From Streptomyces sp. NRRL WC-3742 (GTDB lineage: Bacteria; Actinomycetota; Actinomycetes; Streptomycetales; Streptomycetaceae), in the NCBI RefSeq assembly GCF_000720635.1, contig NZ_JOCF01000021.1:1-64000 (forward strand): a stretch of DNA of 64,000 bases, in the 5' to 3' direction. The position numbers and the translations under genes were made by a program. The first letter of the stretch is position 1. Each line of letters opens with the position of its first letter. The notes beneath the pieces are model-generated. The model saw only the letters and a list, made by a program, of their open reading frames with translations, did not search any database and was not told the origin of the DNA. This document shows positions 18,122-26,480 of this stretch, one piece after another.

Positions 18122-19981
18122 GTGACAACGCGTATCGAAGGGACGCCGGGGGTCGTCGCCGGGACTGCCGATCGTCCGGGCGCAGTGCGGGCCGGACACG
18201 AGGGCCGCGGCGCGGCGGTGTCGGCCGCCTACGAGCGGCAGGCGGACGGGCTGTTCACGTACTGCCTGTCGGTGCTGTGCGAGCACGACGCGGCGGCGGA
18301 CGCCCTGCGGGAGGTGCGGGAGCTGGCGCGGCGGCACGGGGGGCGGCTGGCGGAGGCCGGGCTGGTGCGGGCCTGGCTGTTCGCGGTGGCCCGGTACTGC
18401 TGCCTGCGGCGGCTGGCGGACGGGGCGGCCGAGGGACACTCGGAGGCTCCGGAGGTCTCGGAGCTGGAGGCGGCCCGACGGCGGCGGGAGCTGGCCTCGC
18501 TGGCATGGCCGGAGGCGGCCGGGACCGATCCGGAGCAGCGGGAGGCGCTGGAGCTGTCGGTGCGGCACCGGCTGACGCCGCTGGAGGTCGCGGCGGTGCT
18601 GGGGCTGCCGTTCGACCGGACGCGGGCGCTGCTGGGCGGTGCGGAGGCGGAGGTGGCGCGGACGCGGGCGGCGCTGCTGGTGCTCGGCGTCGGCAGCTGC
18701 CCGGAGCTGGACCGGCTCGGCGGGGCCGGGGCGGAGTCCTGGCGGGACTGGGTGCTCGGCCCGGCGCTGCGGCGGGAGCTGGTGCAGCACGTGGTGGACT
18801 GCCCGACCTGCCGGGGGACGGCCGAGCGGGTGGCGGCCGACCAGGCGGGGGCGGAGGGGGTGTCGGGGCTGCCGCTGTTGAGCGCGCCGGTTCCGGACGC
18901 TCCGGACGCGGAGGAGGGCGCGGCCTCGTTCCTGCCGGTGGCGGGGGCGGCGCGGGTGGTGGAGCCGGGGCTGCGGTTCGACCAGGGCGGGTTCCCCCGG
19001 CACCGGGCCCCCGACGCGGGGCGCGGGCTGGCGGTGCGGCGGCGGGTGGTGACCACCGGGGTGCTCGCGGCGGTGCTGGCCGCTCCGGTGGTCGCGCTGT
19101 GGGCCGGGCACCGGGGTGGCGGCGGGGCGGGGTCGGCGGCCTCGGTCTCGGCGGTGCGGGTGGACGAGGCGGGGCAGCGGTCGGCCGGGGGCTCCCGGGA
19201 CGGCGCTGCGGCCGGGGGCGCGGGGACGGCCGGGGCTTCGGTGGGGGCGGTCGCGGCGGGGGTGCCGGGGCTGGAGCTGACGGGGGTGGCCGGGCACGGT
19301 GCAGAAACGTTGCTGCCGCGTTTTCCGCGGCTGAGCTTCCAGGGGCCGCTGGTCCCCGTGCCCGGTCGGGGGGCGACGCCGATCGGCAACCCCGCGCTGG
19401 TCGCCTCCCCGGTGCCCGCCGCCCAGTCGGCCTCGGCGTCCGGGGACGGCGCGGCGGGCGGGCTGCTCACCGTCGAGGCCGGGGAGTACGGCAGCCGTAC
19501 GGTCCTCACGCTCACCAACTCCGGTGGCACGGAGATCCGTTGGCGGGCCGTGACGGACGCCGGATGGCTGCGGCTCAGCCGCGACTCCGGGACGCTCGCG
19601 CCCGGGCAGCGGATCACGGTGATCGTCACGGTGGACGAGGAGCTGGCGCCCGCCGGGCACTGGACGGCGCGGATCGCGCTGCCGCCCTCGCAGGCGGTGG
19701 TCACGCTGGAGGGCGGGCCGCACAACCGGGGCGGGGAGCCGTCCTCGCCCGCCACCCCGACCACCCCGACCGCCTCGGGCTCCCCGGCGGGGCCCACGGC
19801 TGGGACTACGGCGACGCCCACGGCCGGGCCGTCCGCGAGCGCCACGGCCTCGCCGACGCCCTCGGGGACACCGTCCGGCACGCCGTCCCCGACGCACTCG
19901 CCGTCGGCGACGGCCTCGCCCTCGGGGGCGGCGACCGGCGGGACGGGCGCCGCGCGCCCGAGCGCGACGGCCACGCCGTAG
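18122..19981 (+). CDS. Sigma-factor-like / zinc anti-sigma / transmembrane / BACON-domain fusion protein
   Basis: 619 residues. Residues 34-98 resemble sigma-70 region 2 (AAYERQADGLFTYCLSVLC) and 140-185 resemble region 4. A HVVDCPTC segment (His223, Cys227, Cys230) gives the H-x3-C-x2-C signature of zinc anti-sigma factors. One transmembrane helix (about 308-328) separates this from an extracytoplasmic part with a BACON-like beta-sandwich (about 455-545, WRAVTDAGWLRLSRDSGTL) and a Thr/Ser/Pro-rich tail. So sigma-like, anti-sigma-like and sensor-like modules occur in one chain. GTG at 18122 is chosen as the start nearest conserved-looking sequence. Function is not established; the region 4-like part lacks strong DNA-contact signatures, so it may not be an active sigma factor. 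Confidence 0.8.
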   Translation: MTTRIEGTPGVVAGTADRPGAVRAGHEGRGAAVSAAYERQADGLFTYCLSVLCEHDAAADALREVRELARRHGGRLAEAGLVRAWLFAVARYCCLRRLADGAAEGHSEAPEVSELEAARRRRELASLAWPEAAGTDPEQREALELSVRHRLTPLEVAAVLGLPFDRTRALLGGAEAEVARTRAALLVLGVGSCPELDRLGGAGAESWRDWVLGPALRRELVQHVVDCPTCRGTAERVAADQAGAEGVSGLPLLSAPVPDAPDAEEGAASFLPVAGAARVVEPGLRFDQGGFPRHRAPDAGRGLAVRRRVVTTGVLAAVLAAPVVALWAGHRGGGGAGSAASVSAVRVDEAGQRSAGGSRDGAAAGGAGTAGASVGAVAAGVPGLELTGVAGHGAETLLPRFPRLSFQGPLVPVPGRGATPIGNPALVASPVPAAQSASASGDGAAGGLLTVEAGEYGSRTVLTLTNSGGTEIRWRAVTDAGWLRLSRDSGTLAPGQRITVIVTVDEELAPAGHWTARIALPPSQAVVTLEGGPHNRGGEPSSPATPTTPTASGSPAGPTAGTTATPTAGPSASATASPTPSGTPSGTPSPTHSPSATASPSGAATGGTGAARPSATATP

Positions 19982-19987
19982 GGCCGG

Positions 19988-21349
19988 TCAGGTGCGGCGG
20001 ATCGGGGGCACCTGGTAGGTGCCGTCGAGGGCCGGGGGCTCGGGTTGGTAGAGGCGGATGATGGGGCGGAACTCGCCGGGCGGGGTGGGGAGCCAGTTGG
20101 CGGCGGCGGCCGGGTCCTCGGGGGGCTCGTGCTGGAGGGTCAGGGTGAGGGAGCCGTCCTCGGCGTGGACCAGGCCGGGGGTGCGGTCGCCGATCGAGTA
20201 GCGGTCGATCGGGTTCTCGACCAGGTGGTAGTCCGGCAGCGAGTACATGGTGACGGACCAGAACGCCCCGGCGGGCGGCGGCTGGTCGAAGCGCAGGGTG
20301 TAGGAGTTGGCGCCGCTGAGCGGGCGGCCGTCCGAGTCGTCGTAGGTCATCGCGTACGTGGCCTCGTAGGCGTGGTTGCCCCACAGGCCCGCGCGGGCGG
20401 CGGCGGCCCGGCTGAGGTAGGCGGCGCGGCGGTCGGGGATGCGCCACTCGGGGTCGTCCAGGGTGCCGGGGCCCAGGTGGTCGACGTTGTAGTCGAAGAG
20501 GTGGACGGCCGTGCGCCACTCGCCGAGCGGCTGGTCCTCGCCCGGGCGGGTGGCGTCCTCGACGCGCTCGCGGCCGGCGGCCAGGCCCTTGGCGAGGGCG
20601 AGGGTCCACTCCTCGGCGGCGGCGCGGTACGGGGAGGGGCCCTCGTCGAGCAGGCCGAGCGGGGCGAAGCGGCGCTCGTACTCGATGTCCGGGGTGGCGG
20701 GCGGGAAGGCGCGCATCCAGACCCGGAGGCGTTCGAAGAAGGCGAGGCGCTCGGGCACCTCGGGGTCGGGCTCGGGCAGGCCCGCGACCAGGCCGCCGGG
20801 CTCCAGCGGGCTGAGGGTCAGCTCGGCCTGGAGGGCGCGGACGCGGGGCAGGTCGTCCGGGCCGGTGCAGGCGAAGCGGCCGACGATCGTGCCGGTCGTG
20901 GTCGGCAGCTCGATCACCCTCCCCCGGCCTCCGGCCGGGGGGACCCCCATCGGGTCGGGCGGGGTGCCGTGCCAGGCGGGCGGGACGACCAGCCAGGTCT
21001 GCGCGCCGGTGCCGGTGGCGCGGCGGCCGAGGTAGGCGACGTTGTCCGTCCAGGCGTCGATGAACTGCAGCACGTAGTAGGCGCCGGCGGTGTCCGGGAC
21101 GTGGAGCACCTGGGGGCCCTCGGAGAGGTCGAGCTGGGCGATCGAGTAGACGGTGTCGTTGTTGACGGAGACGAAGTGGTCGCCGGGCCCGGCCAGGCGG
21201 GTGGCGTGGCTGAACCGGTTGAACGGCGCCGCCGGGATGGTGCCCAGGCCGCCCCTGGTGAAGCGCTCGACCATGGTCAGGCCGGCGACGAGCGGGTAGC
21301 CGTAGACGTACGCGTCGGCGGCCAGGGCCTCCAGCTCGGGCTGGGTCAT
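19988..21349 (-). CDS. DUF1254/DUF1214 domain protein
   Basis: 453 residues with the N-terminal DUF1254 domain (AADAYVYGYPLVAGLTMVERF; VSVNNDTVYSIAQLDLSEGP) and the C-terminal DUF1214 domain (YTLRFDQPPPAGAFWSVTMYS, LPDYHLVENPIDRYSIGDRT). Members are widespread and biochemically uncharacterised as far as I know. No signal peptide is visible, so it is probably cytoplasmic here. ATG at 21349 has a GGACCCCC upstream region rather than a strong Shine-Dalgarno. Two 15-bp direct repeats lie about 45 bp upstream and may control it. It converges with the BACON protein gene, with only 6 nt between stops. Confidence 0.88.
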   Translation of the reverse strand: MTQPELEALAADAYVYGYPLVAGLTMVERFTRGGLGTIPAAPFNRFSHATRLAGPGDHFVSVNNDTVYSIAQLDLSEGPQVLHVPDTAGAYYVLQFIDAWTDNVAYLGRRATGTGAQTWLVVPPAWHGTPPDPMGVPPAGGRGRVIELPTTTGTIVGRFACTGPDDLPRVRALQAELTLSPLEPGGLVAGLPEPDPEVPERLAFFERLRVWMRAFPPATPDIEYERRFAPLGLLDEGPSPYRAAAEEWTLALAKGLAAGRERVEDATRPGEDQPLGEWRTAVHLFDYNVDHLGPGTLDDPEWRIPDRRAAYLSRAAAARAGLWGNHAYEATYAMTYDDSDGRPLSGANSYTLRFDQPPPAGAFWSVTMYSLPDYHLVENPIDRYSIGDRTPGLVHAEDGSLTLTLQHEPPEDPAAAANWLPTPPGEFRPIIRLYQPEPPALDGTYQVPPIRRT

Positions 21350-21393
21350 CGGGGGTCCTTCGGTCCGGGCGGATCGCCCCGGGCGGGCAGGTC

Positions 21394-21424
21394 GGCTGAT
21401 ATCCGTACGGGCTGATATCCGTAC
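21394..21424. promoter_or_regulatory. Direct-repeat pair upstream of the DUF1254 gene
   Basis: GGCTGATATCCGTAC occurs twice (21394-21408 and 21410-21424), 16 bp apart start to start, each containing the palindrome GATATC. A shorter repeat CGGATGCT follows nearby. The location between divergent genes suggests operator DNA. Confidence 0.5.
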
Positions 21425-21539
21425 AGATCGGATGCTTCGGATGCTAGGGGGGAGCGAGAGCGGCGGCATGTCGGGCCGGGCGCTCTGCTGAGGGCGAAGT
21501 CGAGGGTGCGTACGCGGAGGGGAGGAGAGGCTGGGCGGT

Positions 21540-22580
21540 ATGAAGATCCTCTTGCTCGGGGGCTCGTCCTTCCTCGGACGGGCCTACGCCGCCCAGGCCC
21601 TCGCCCGCGGCCACCAGGTCACCACCTTCAACCGGGGCCGCAGCGTCGGCGACCTGTCCGGCGTCGAGGTCGTCCGGGGCGACCGCGACAGCGCCGAGGA
21701 CATCGCCCGGCTGGTCGAGGGCCGCAGCTGGGACGCCGTCGTCGACACCTCCGCCCAGCAGCCCGCCCAGGCCGCGCTCAGCGCCCGGCTGCTGCGCGGA
21801 CGGGCCGGCCACTACACCTTCGTCTCCTCCGTGCACGCCTACGCCGACTTCGGCCCGCAGGTGATCACCGAGGACTCCGAGCTCCTCCCCTGCCCCGCCG
21901 ACACCCCGCCCGGCCAGCCGTTCGGCCGGGAACTGAAGGCCGGCTGCGAGAGGGCCGTGCTGGAGGAGTTCGGGGCCGAGCGCACGCTGATCCTCAACAG
22001 CGGGCTGCTCATCGGACCGCACGAGTTCGGCGGGCGGCTGCCCTGGTGGCTGGAGCGGATGGCACGCGGCGGGCGGGTGCTCGCCCCGGGCGACCCGGAC
22101 CGGACCATGCAGGTGATCGACGTCCGGGACTTCGCCGCCTTCGGGCTCGACCTGCTGACGGACGGCACCCCCGGCCGGTTCCTCACCACGACTCCGCCCG
22201 GGCAGCTCACCTTCCGGCAGTGGCTGGAGACCTGCCGGGAGCTTGCGGGCCCGGCGGGCACCGAACTGGTCTGGGTCGAGGACGGGCCGCTGCTCGCCGA
22301 AGGGCCGGACCAGGTCGCGCCCTGGACCGAACTCCCCCTCTGGGCACCGGATCTGCCGGACTGGGCGGGGATCTGGCGGGTCGACAGCAGCCGCGCCGAG
22401 GCAGCCGGGCTGCGCTGCCGCCCGTTCGCCGAGACGGCGCGGGACACCTGGGAGTGGCTGCGCACCCGCGAGCCCGTGGACGACACGGACGCCGAGGGGC
22501 GCAAGGGGCGGCCCGAGGCGGCGTTCCGGCAGGGCATCGAACCGGCCAAGGAGCAGCGGCTGCTGGCTACTTGGGGATAG
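21540..22580 (+). CDS. NAD-dependent epimerase/dehydratase (extended SDR)
   Basis: 346-residue Rossmann-fold protein. The nucleotide-binding glycine motif GGSSFLGR (residues 8-15) and the following acidic/strand pattern are clear, with VVDTSAQQP and FVSSVHAY segments matching strands 4 and 5 of extended short-chain dehydrogenases; the canonical YxxxK is not obvious, as in atypical sugar-nucleotide epimerase-like reductases. Substrate cannot be predicted. The start is ATG at 21540, after GGGGAGGAGAGG. It is convergent with the polyprenyl synthase gene, with a hairpin between. Confidence 0.88.
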   Translation: MKILLLGGSSFLGRAYAAQALARGHQVTTFNRGRSVGDLSGVEVVRGDRDSAEDIARLVEGRSWDAVVDTSAQQPAQAALSARLLRGRAGHYTFVSSVHAYADFGPQVITEDSELLPCPADTPPGQPFGRELKAGCERAVLEEFGAERTLILNSGLLIGPHEFGGRLPWWLERMARGGRVLAPGDPDRTMQVIDVRDFAAFGLDLLTDGTPGRFLTTTPPGQLTFRQWLETCRELAGPAGTELVWVEDGPLLAEGPDQVAPWTELPLWAPDLPDWAGIWRVDSSRAEAAGLRCRPFAETARDTWEWLRTREPVDDTDAEGRKGRPEAAFRQGIEPAKEQRLLATWG

Positions 22581-22585
22581 ATGGG

Positions 22586-22618
22586 CGCGGCGGGAGGAAC
22601 GGGGGACCTCCCGCCGCG
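22586..22618. terminator. Terminator between convergent SDR and polyprenyl synthase genes
   Basis: Perfect 12-bp stem (22586-22597 with 22607-22618) with a 9-nt loop. Confidence 0.8.
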
Positions 22619-22628
22619 TCGCCTTCGC

Positions 22629-23696
22629 TCAGTGGCTGCGGCGGGTCACCAGTTCGGCGAGGGCGAGCAGTTCGTCGGCCGAGGAGGGCTCCGGGACGGC
22701 GACGGCCAGTTGCGCCATCGCCGCGGCCATCCGCTCGCAGGACTCGCCCTGCGCCCAACCGCGTCCGCCGGCGCCCTCGACGTCCGCCGCGCACTGCGCC
22801 AACTCCTCGGGGGTGAGGGGGCGTTCGAGGACGTAAAGCTCCGAGAGCCGGCGGCCCTCCGGGGTGTCGGAACCGAGCGCGGCGACCACCGGCAGGGACT
22901 TCTTGCGGGCGACCAGGTCCGCGCCGACCGGCTTGCCCGTCACGGCGGGATCGCCCCAGATGCCGATCAGGTCGTCGATCAGCTGGAACGCCAGGCCGAT
23001 CTCGCGGCCGAAGCCGTCCATCGCCTGCGCCGCTTCCCCGGAGCCGCCGCCGTACAGGGCGCCCATCGCGCAGGCGGCACCGAGCAGTGCGCCGGTCTTG
23101 GCCTCGGCCATCGCCAGGCACTCGGCGAGCGAGACGTCGTTGCGCTGCTCGAAGGCGCAGTCGATCTGCTGGCCCTCGCAGAGCTCGACCACGCAGTCGG
23201 TGAGCCGGCGGATCGATTCGCGGGCGGCCGGGTGCGCGTCCTCGGCGAGCAGGCGCAGGGCCAGGGAGTGCATGGCGTCGCCGGCGAGGATGGCCTCGGT
23301 GGTGCCGAACACCCGCCAGGCGGTGAGGCGGTGGCGGCGGGTCTCGTCGCGATCGATGACGTCGTCGTGGAGCAGGGTGAAGTTGTGCACCAGCTCCACC
23401 GCCGCGGCGGCCGCCGTGGCCTCGGCCGGGGAGCCGCCGAGCGCCTGGGTGGCGGCGAGGACCATGGCCGGGCGGATCGCCTTGCCGGAGGGGGCCGTCG
23501 AGGGCGAGCCGTCCGCCTCCCACCAGCCGAAGTGGTAGCCGGCGACCTTGCGCATCGCGCCGGGCAACGAGTCGACGGCCTCGCGCAGGACCGGGTCGAC
23601 GAGCGTGCGGGCGCGCTCGATGACGTTCGCGGCCTCGGCCCCCTCCCGGTGCTCGGGCCGCTCCTCGTGCGCTCGTTCCAGCGTGGGACTCGTCAT
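22629..23696 (-). CDS. Polyprenyl diphosphate synthase, probable encapsulin cargo
   Basis: 355-residue trans-isoprenyl diphosphate synthase. The first Asp-rich motif DDVID (111-115) and second DDLIG (241-245), the GKAIRPAMVL substrate region (71-80) and a CEGQQID segment are all present, so it should condense IPP with an allylic diphosphate; both Asp motifs are slightly non-canonical. Residues 1-22 (MTSPTLERAHEERPEHREG...) are polar and probably disordered, as expected for an encapsulin cargo-loading region. It lies 138 nt downstream of a family-2B encapsulin shell gene on the same strand; polyprenyl transferases are a recognised cargo type of family-2 encapsulins. The ATG at 23696 is the first start giving a native-looking N-terminus. 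Product chain length is unknown. Confidence 0.88.
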   Translation of the reverse strand: MTSPTLERAHEERPEHREGAEAANVIERARTLVDPVLREAVDSLPGAMRKVAGYHFGWWEADGSPSTAPSGKAIRPAMVLAATQALGGSPAEATAAAAAVELVHNFTLLHDDVIDRDETRRHRLTAWRVFGTTEAILAGDAMHSLALRLLAEDAHPAARESIRRLTDCVVELCEGQQIDCAFEQRNDVSLAECLAMAEAKTGALLGAACAMGALYGGGSGEAAQAMDGFGREIGLAFQLIDDLIGIWGDPAVTGKPVGADLVARKKSLPVVAALGSDTPEGRRLSELYVLERPLTPEELAQCAADVEGAGGRGWAQGESCERMAAAMAQLAVAVPEPSSADELLALAELVTRRSH

Positions 23697-23764
23697 GGGT
23701 CTTCTCTCCCCCTGTGGACGCCTGTCGGGTCGGCGTCTGGGGCCAGACGCCGTGTGGTGGGCGG

Positions 23765-23806
23765 CCGTGAGCCGGCCGGAACGTGCTCGATCCGGCCGGC
23801 TCACGG
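23765..23806 (-). terminator. Hairpin between shell and cargo genes (possible attenuator)
   Basis: Perfect 16-bp stem (23765-23780 with 23791-23806) with a 10-nt loop, 29 nt after the encapsulin stop and 69 nt before the cargo start. A T run follows it only in the + direction, so on the transcribed (minus) strand it is more likely a partial terminator or mRNA-processing/stability element than a full stop. Confidence 0.7.
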
Positions 23807-23834
23807 TTTTCTCGGCTCAGCGGTTTCCGGTTTT

Positions 23835-25256
23835 TCAGCGCTGCGCGACGTCCACGTTCTCCAGCACGCCGACCGCGTCCGGAACCAGGATCGCGGCGGA
23901 GTAGTACAGGCTGACCAGGTAGGAGATGATCGCCTTGTCGTCGATCCCCATGAAACGCACGGAGAGGCTCGGCTGGTACTCGTCCGGAATTCCGGCCTGG
24001 TGCAGGCCGATGACGCCCTGGTTGTCCTCGCCGATACGCATCCCGATGATCGAGGTGGTGTGCCCGCCGACGACCGGGATCTTGTTGCACGGGTAGATCG
24101 GCACCCCGCGCCAGGCGCTGATGTGCTTGCCGTCCACCTCGACCGTGCCCGGGTAGAGCCCGCGCTTGTTGCACTCGCGGCCGAAGGCGGCGATGGCCTT
24201 GGGGTGGGCGAGGAACATCCTGGTGCCGCGGCGGCGGCTGAGCAGCTCGTCCATGTCGTCCGGGGTGGGCGGGCCGGAGTGGGTCTGGATGCGCTGGTCG
24301 TACTCCGCGTTCTCCAGCAGGCCGAACTCGGGGTTGTTGATCAGCTCGTACTCCTGGCGCTCGCGCAGCGCCTCAATGGTCAGGCGGAGCTGGTGCTCGG
24401 TCTGGTTCATCGGCTGGTTGTAGAGGTCGGCGACGCGGCTGTGGACCTTGAGGATGGTCTGCGCGACGCTCAGCTCGTACTCGCGGGGCTTGAGCTCGTA
24501 GTCGACGAAGGCGCCGGGCAGCTCGTACTCGCCCGCGTGGCCGGCCGAGAGGTCGATCGCGGCCTCGCCGTGCTTGTTCTGCGCCTGCTGGAAGCCGTTC
24601 AGGTACTCCATGACCTGCAGCTGCAGCGCGTCGGAGCGGTCGTGCAGCTCCTGGAAGGACGGCCAGGAGAGCACCATCACCGTGCCGGAGGTCGCGGCGC
24701 GGACGGTGTACGGCCAGGTGCCCTCCTCCTGCTGGAGCGCCTCGTCGCCGAGGTGGTCGCCGTCCGCGAGGGTGCCGACGACCGTCTCCTCGCCGTACTT
24801 GCCGGTGCCGAGGCGGTCGAGCTTGCCGTGCGCGATGAGGAAGACCTCGCTGATCGGCGTACCGGCGGAGACCAGTACGTCGCCCGGGCCGAACTCGCGC
24901 TGGGTGAAGCGGCTCGCCAGCTCCTCCAGCACCCCCTCGTCCTCGAACCCGCGCAGCACCGGCACCTCGGCCAGCGTCTGGGGGACGATGCGCACCTCGG
25001 AACCGGTCTTGAAGAAGCTCACCCGGCCGCGGCCCACCGAGTGGCGGAGCCGGCGGTTGACCCGGTAGGTGCCGCCGGACACCTGCACCCAGGGCAGCTT
25101 CCTGAGCAGCCAACGCGGGCTGATGCCCTGCATCTGGGGCGCGGACTTGGTAGTGGTGGCGAGGGTCCGCGCGCCCGCCGTGCTCAGGGACTGCTGCTGC
25201 CGGATCTCGGCTTGCGCGTCAGGCGCGGGAATACCGGCATTGGTTTCGGTCGACAT
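23835..25256 (-). CDS. Family 2B encapsulin shell protein with cyclic-nucleotide-binding-like insertion (EshA-like)
   Basis: 473 residues, near the length of Streptomyces EshA. An HK97-type shell fold is split by a cyclic-nucleotide-binding-like domain at about residues 95-205 ([36 protein letters not shown]); its phosphate cassette reads GDEAL (170-174) and VRAAT (185-189), so key features are kept. The shell-fold C-terminal half includes [19 protein letters not shown] and [14 protein letters not shown], sequences I associate with the encapsulin-like protein of 2-MIB operons. Self-assembly into a nanocompartment is predicted from family membership. The ATG at 25256 follows GGGGAG. Its only plausible partner here is the downstream polyprenyl synthase. 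Confidence 0.92.
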   Translation of the reverse strand: MSTETNAGIPAPDAQAEIRQQQSLSTAGARTLATTTKSAPQMQGISPRWLLRKLPWVQVSGGTYRVNRRLRHSVGRGRVSFFKTGSEVRIVPQTLAEVPVLRGFEDEGVLEELASRFTQREFGPGDVLVSAGTPISEVFLIAHGKLDRLGTGKYGEETVVGTLADGDHLGDEALQQEEGTWPYTVRAATSGTVMVLSWPSFQELHDRSDALQLQVMEYLNGFQQAQNKHGEAAIDLSAGHAGEYELPGAFVDYELKPREYELSVAQTILKVHSRVADLYNQPMNQTEHQLRLTIEALRERQEYELINNPEFGLLENAEYDQRIQTHSGPPTPDDMDELLSRRRGTRMFLAHPKAIAAFGRECNKRGLYPGTVEVDGKHISAWRGVPIYPCNKIPVVGGHTTSIIGMRIGEDNQGVIGLHQAGIPDEYQPSLSVRFMGIDDKAIISYLVSLYYSAAILVPDAVGVLENVDVAQR

Positions 25257-25360
25257 GAGGGGAGCCCTTCGCATACCCGATGAAGCGTCGCCAGGACATT
25301 CATGGTGCAGCCTCAATCGTGGGCCCGTTCGGGGGTGCCCCGCAATCACTCATTCGAGTG

Positions 25361-25377
25361 GTTCGGAATAACCGAAC
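25361..25377. promoter_or_regulatory. Palindrome in the encapsulin upstream region
   Basis: GTTCGG-AATAA-CCGAAC lies about 105 bp upstream of the encapsulin ATG in a markedly AT-rich stretch (about 25330-25480) that must hold the promoter. Possibly a regulator site; the regulator is unknown. Confidence 0.45.
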
Positions 25378-25491
25378 AATTAGTACGACTAGTTCACCTG
25401 ACCGATATCAGTTCGATTGATCATTCGGACATATGGTCTGCAATCCGTCTGTAATCCACAGCTGCAGAAGCAATCCACAACCACAGAAGCC

Positions 25492-26037
25492 CTACAGCGG
25501 GCCGTTCCAGTCGAGGGTCGGCTCCAGTACCCCTTCCAGGGTGAGCAGCCAGCGCTTCACCTCGATGCCGACCCGGCCCCCGCCGAAGCCGCCGATCCCG
25601 TCCGCCGCCACCACCCGGTGGCAGGGCACCAGCAGGGGGACGGGGTTGGCGGCCATCATCTGCCCGACCGTGCGGGCCGCCAGCCCGGGCTCGGTCACGT
25701 CCTCGAACACCCCGCTGCGGGCGGCCAGTTCGCCGTAGGTGATGGTGTGGCCGAACGGCACCTCGCGCCAGAGCGTCTGCAGGACGGCGCGGTGCGGGCC
25801 GGAGCTGAGGCCCCAGTCGATCGGCAGGCCCAACTCGCGGCTGCGGCCCGCCAGATAGGCGCCGATGCGGTCGGTGACGGCGGCGGCCTTCCGCTCGTCC
25901 GTGCACGGGGGCGCCTCGCCGTCCCGCACGCTGTAGCCGGCCGCCGCCACGCCCGTCGGGGTCACCGCGATGTGCATCGGGCCGCTGGGCAGCGGGGTGT
26001 CCACCGTCAGCCAGGACATCGACCAGGACTGCGGCAC
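25492..26037 (-). CDS. ogt: Methylated-DNA-protein cysteine methyltransferase
   Basis: 181-residue suicide repair enzyme that transfers the methyl group from O6-methylguanine to its own cysteine. The active-site motif PCHRV (Cys139) and the preceding helix-turn-helix (VPFGHTITYGELAARSGV) are clear; GIGGFGGGRVGIEVKRWLL completes the C-terminal domain. I prefer GTG at 26037 because GGGTGGGGG lies 7 nt upstream of it, whereas the internal ATG at 26019 has no ribosome-binding site. Adjacent genes are unrelated to alkylation repair; no Ada regulator is seen. Confidence 0.93.
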   Translation of the reverse strand: MPQSWSMSWLTVDTPLPSGPMHIAVTPTGVAAAGYSVRDGEAPPCTDERKAAAVTDRIGAYLAGRSRELGLPIDWGLSSGPHRAVLQTLWREVPFGHTITYGELAARSGVFEDVTEPGLAARTVGQMMAANPVPLLVPCHRVVAADGIGGFGGGRVGIEVKRWLLTLEGVLEPTLDWNGPL

Positions 26038-26183
26038 GTTCGGACCCCCACCCTCAGCCGGTCCGGCCGCCCGCTGCGGCCATCCGCCCGGCGCCCGGCG
26101 GGCGTTCGTACGGTGATCGCCCCGCGCGCCATCGTACGTGGGGGCGCCGCCGTCGGGTCGGGCCATGCCTCCGGCCGTACCTC

Positions 26184-26417
26184 TCAGAGCCGTCCGCGCA
26201 GGTCCGAGGAGAGGGCGCGGGCCCAGCCGGACAGCTCGGCGCGGTCCGGGGCGCGGCCCTCGCAGAGGACGGCCACCTGGGCGTCGCCGATCCGGTCCGG
26301 GCCCGGGACCTCCAGGAGGTACGCCAGGTCGGCGAGGACGGTGGCGAGCCGGGCGGCGTCGGCGTGGCCCATGACCACCGCGGACTCGTGGTGGCCGATG
26401 GTGAGCGAACCGGGCAT
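26184..26417 (-). CDS. Small hypothetical protein, 77 residues
   Basis: No family recognised. The start ATG at 26417 has an excellent ribosome-binding site (GGAGGAGGT, 5 nt away) and codon use is typical. The protein MPGSLTIGHHESAVVMGHAD... looks like a compact alpha/beta cytoplasmic protein without a signal peptide or Cys. It sits between the MFS exporter gene and ogt on the same strand, with a hairpin between it and the exporter. Confidence 0.7.
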   Translation of the reverse strand: MPGSLTIGHHESAVVMGHADAARLATVLADLAYLLEVPGPDRIGDAQVAVLCEGRAPDRAELSGWARALSSDLRGRL

Positions 26418-26458
26418 GGCGGACCTCCTCCGTGAGCCCCCGTACCTCCACCGTACGA

Positions 26459-26480
26459 CCGGGCGGGCAGGGCCGCCCGG
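26459..26480 (-). terminator. Short terminator-like hairpin after the MFS gene
   Basis: Perfect 8-bp stem (26459-26466 with 26473-26480) with a 6-nt loop, ending next to the MFS stop codon. It is modest in size. Confidence 0.5.

Noticed and set aside
22629..25256. 2-methylisoborneol operon
   Set aside because: The shell protein resembles the one in such operons, but no terpene cyclase with DDxxD/NSE motifs and no GPP methyltransferase is present.
22581..25283. 900-codon plus-strand open frame across the encapsulin operon
   Set aside because: Antisense shadow of two clearly recognised minus-strand genes; Val/Gly/Leu-rich with no domain.
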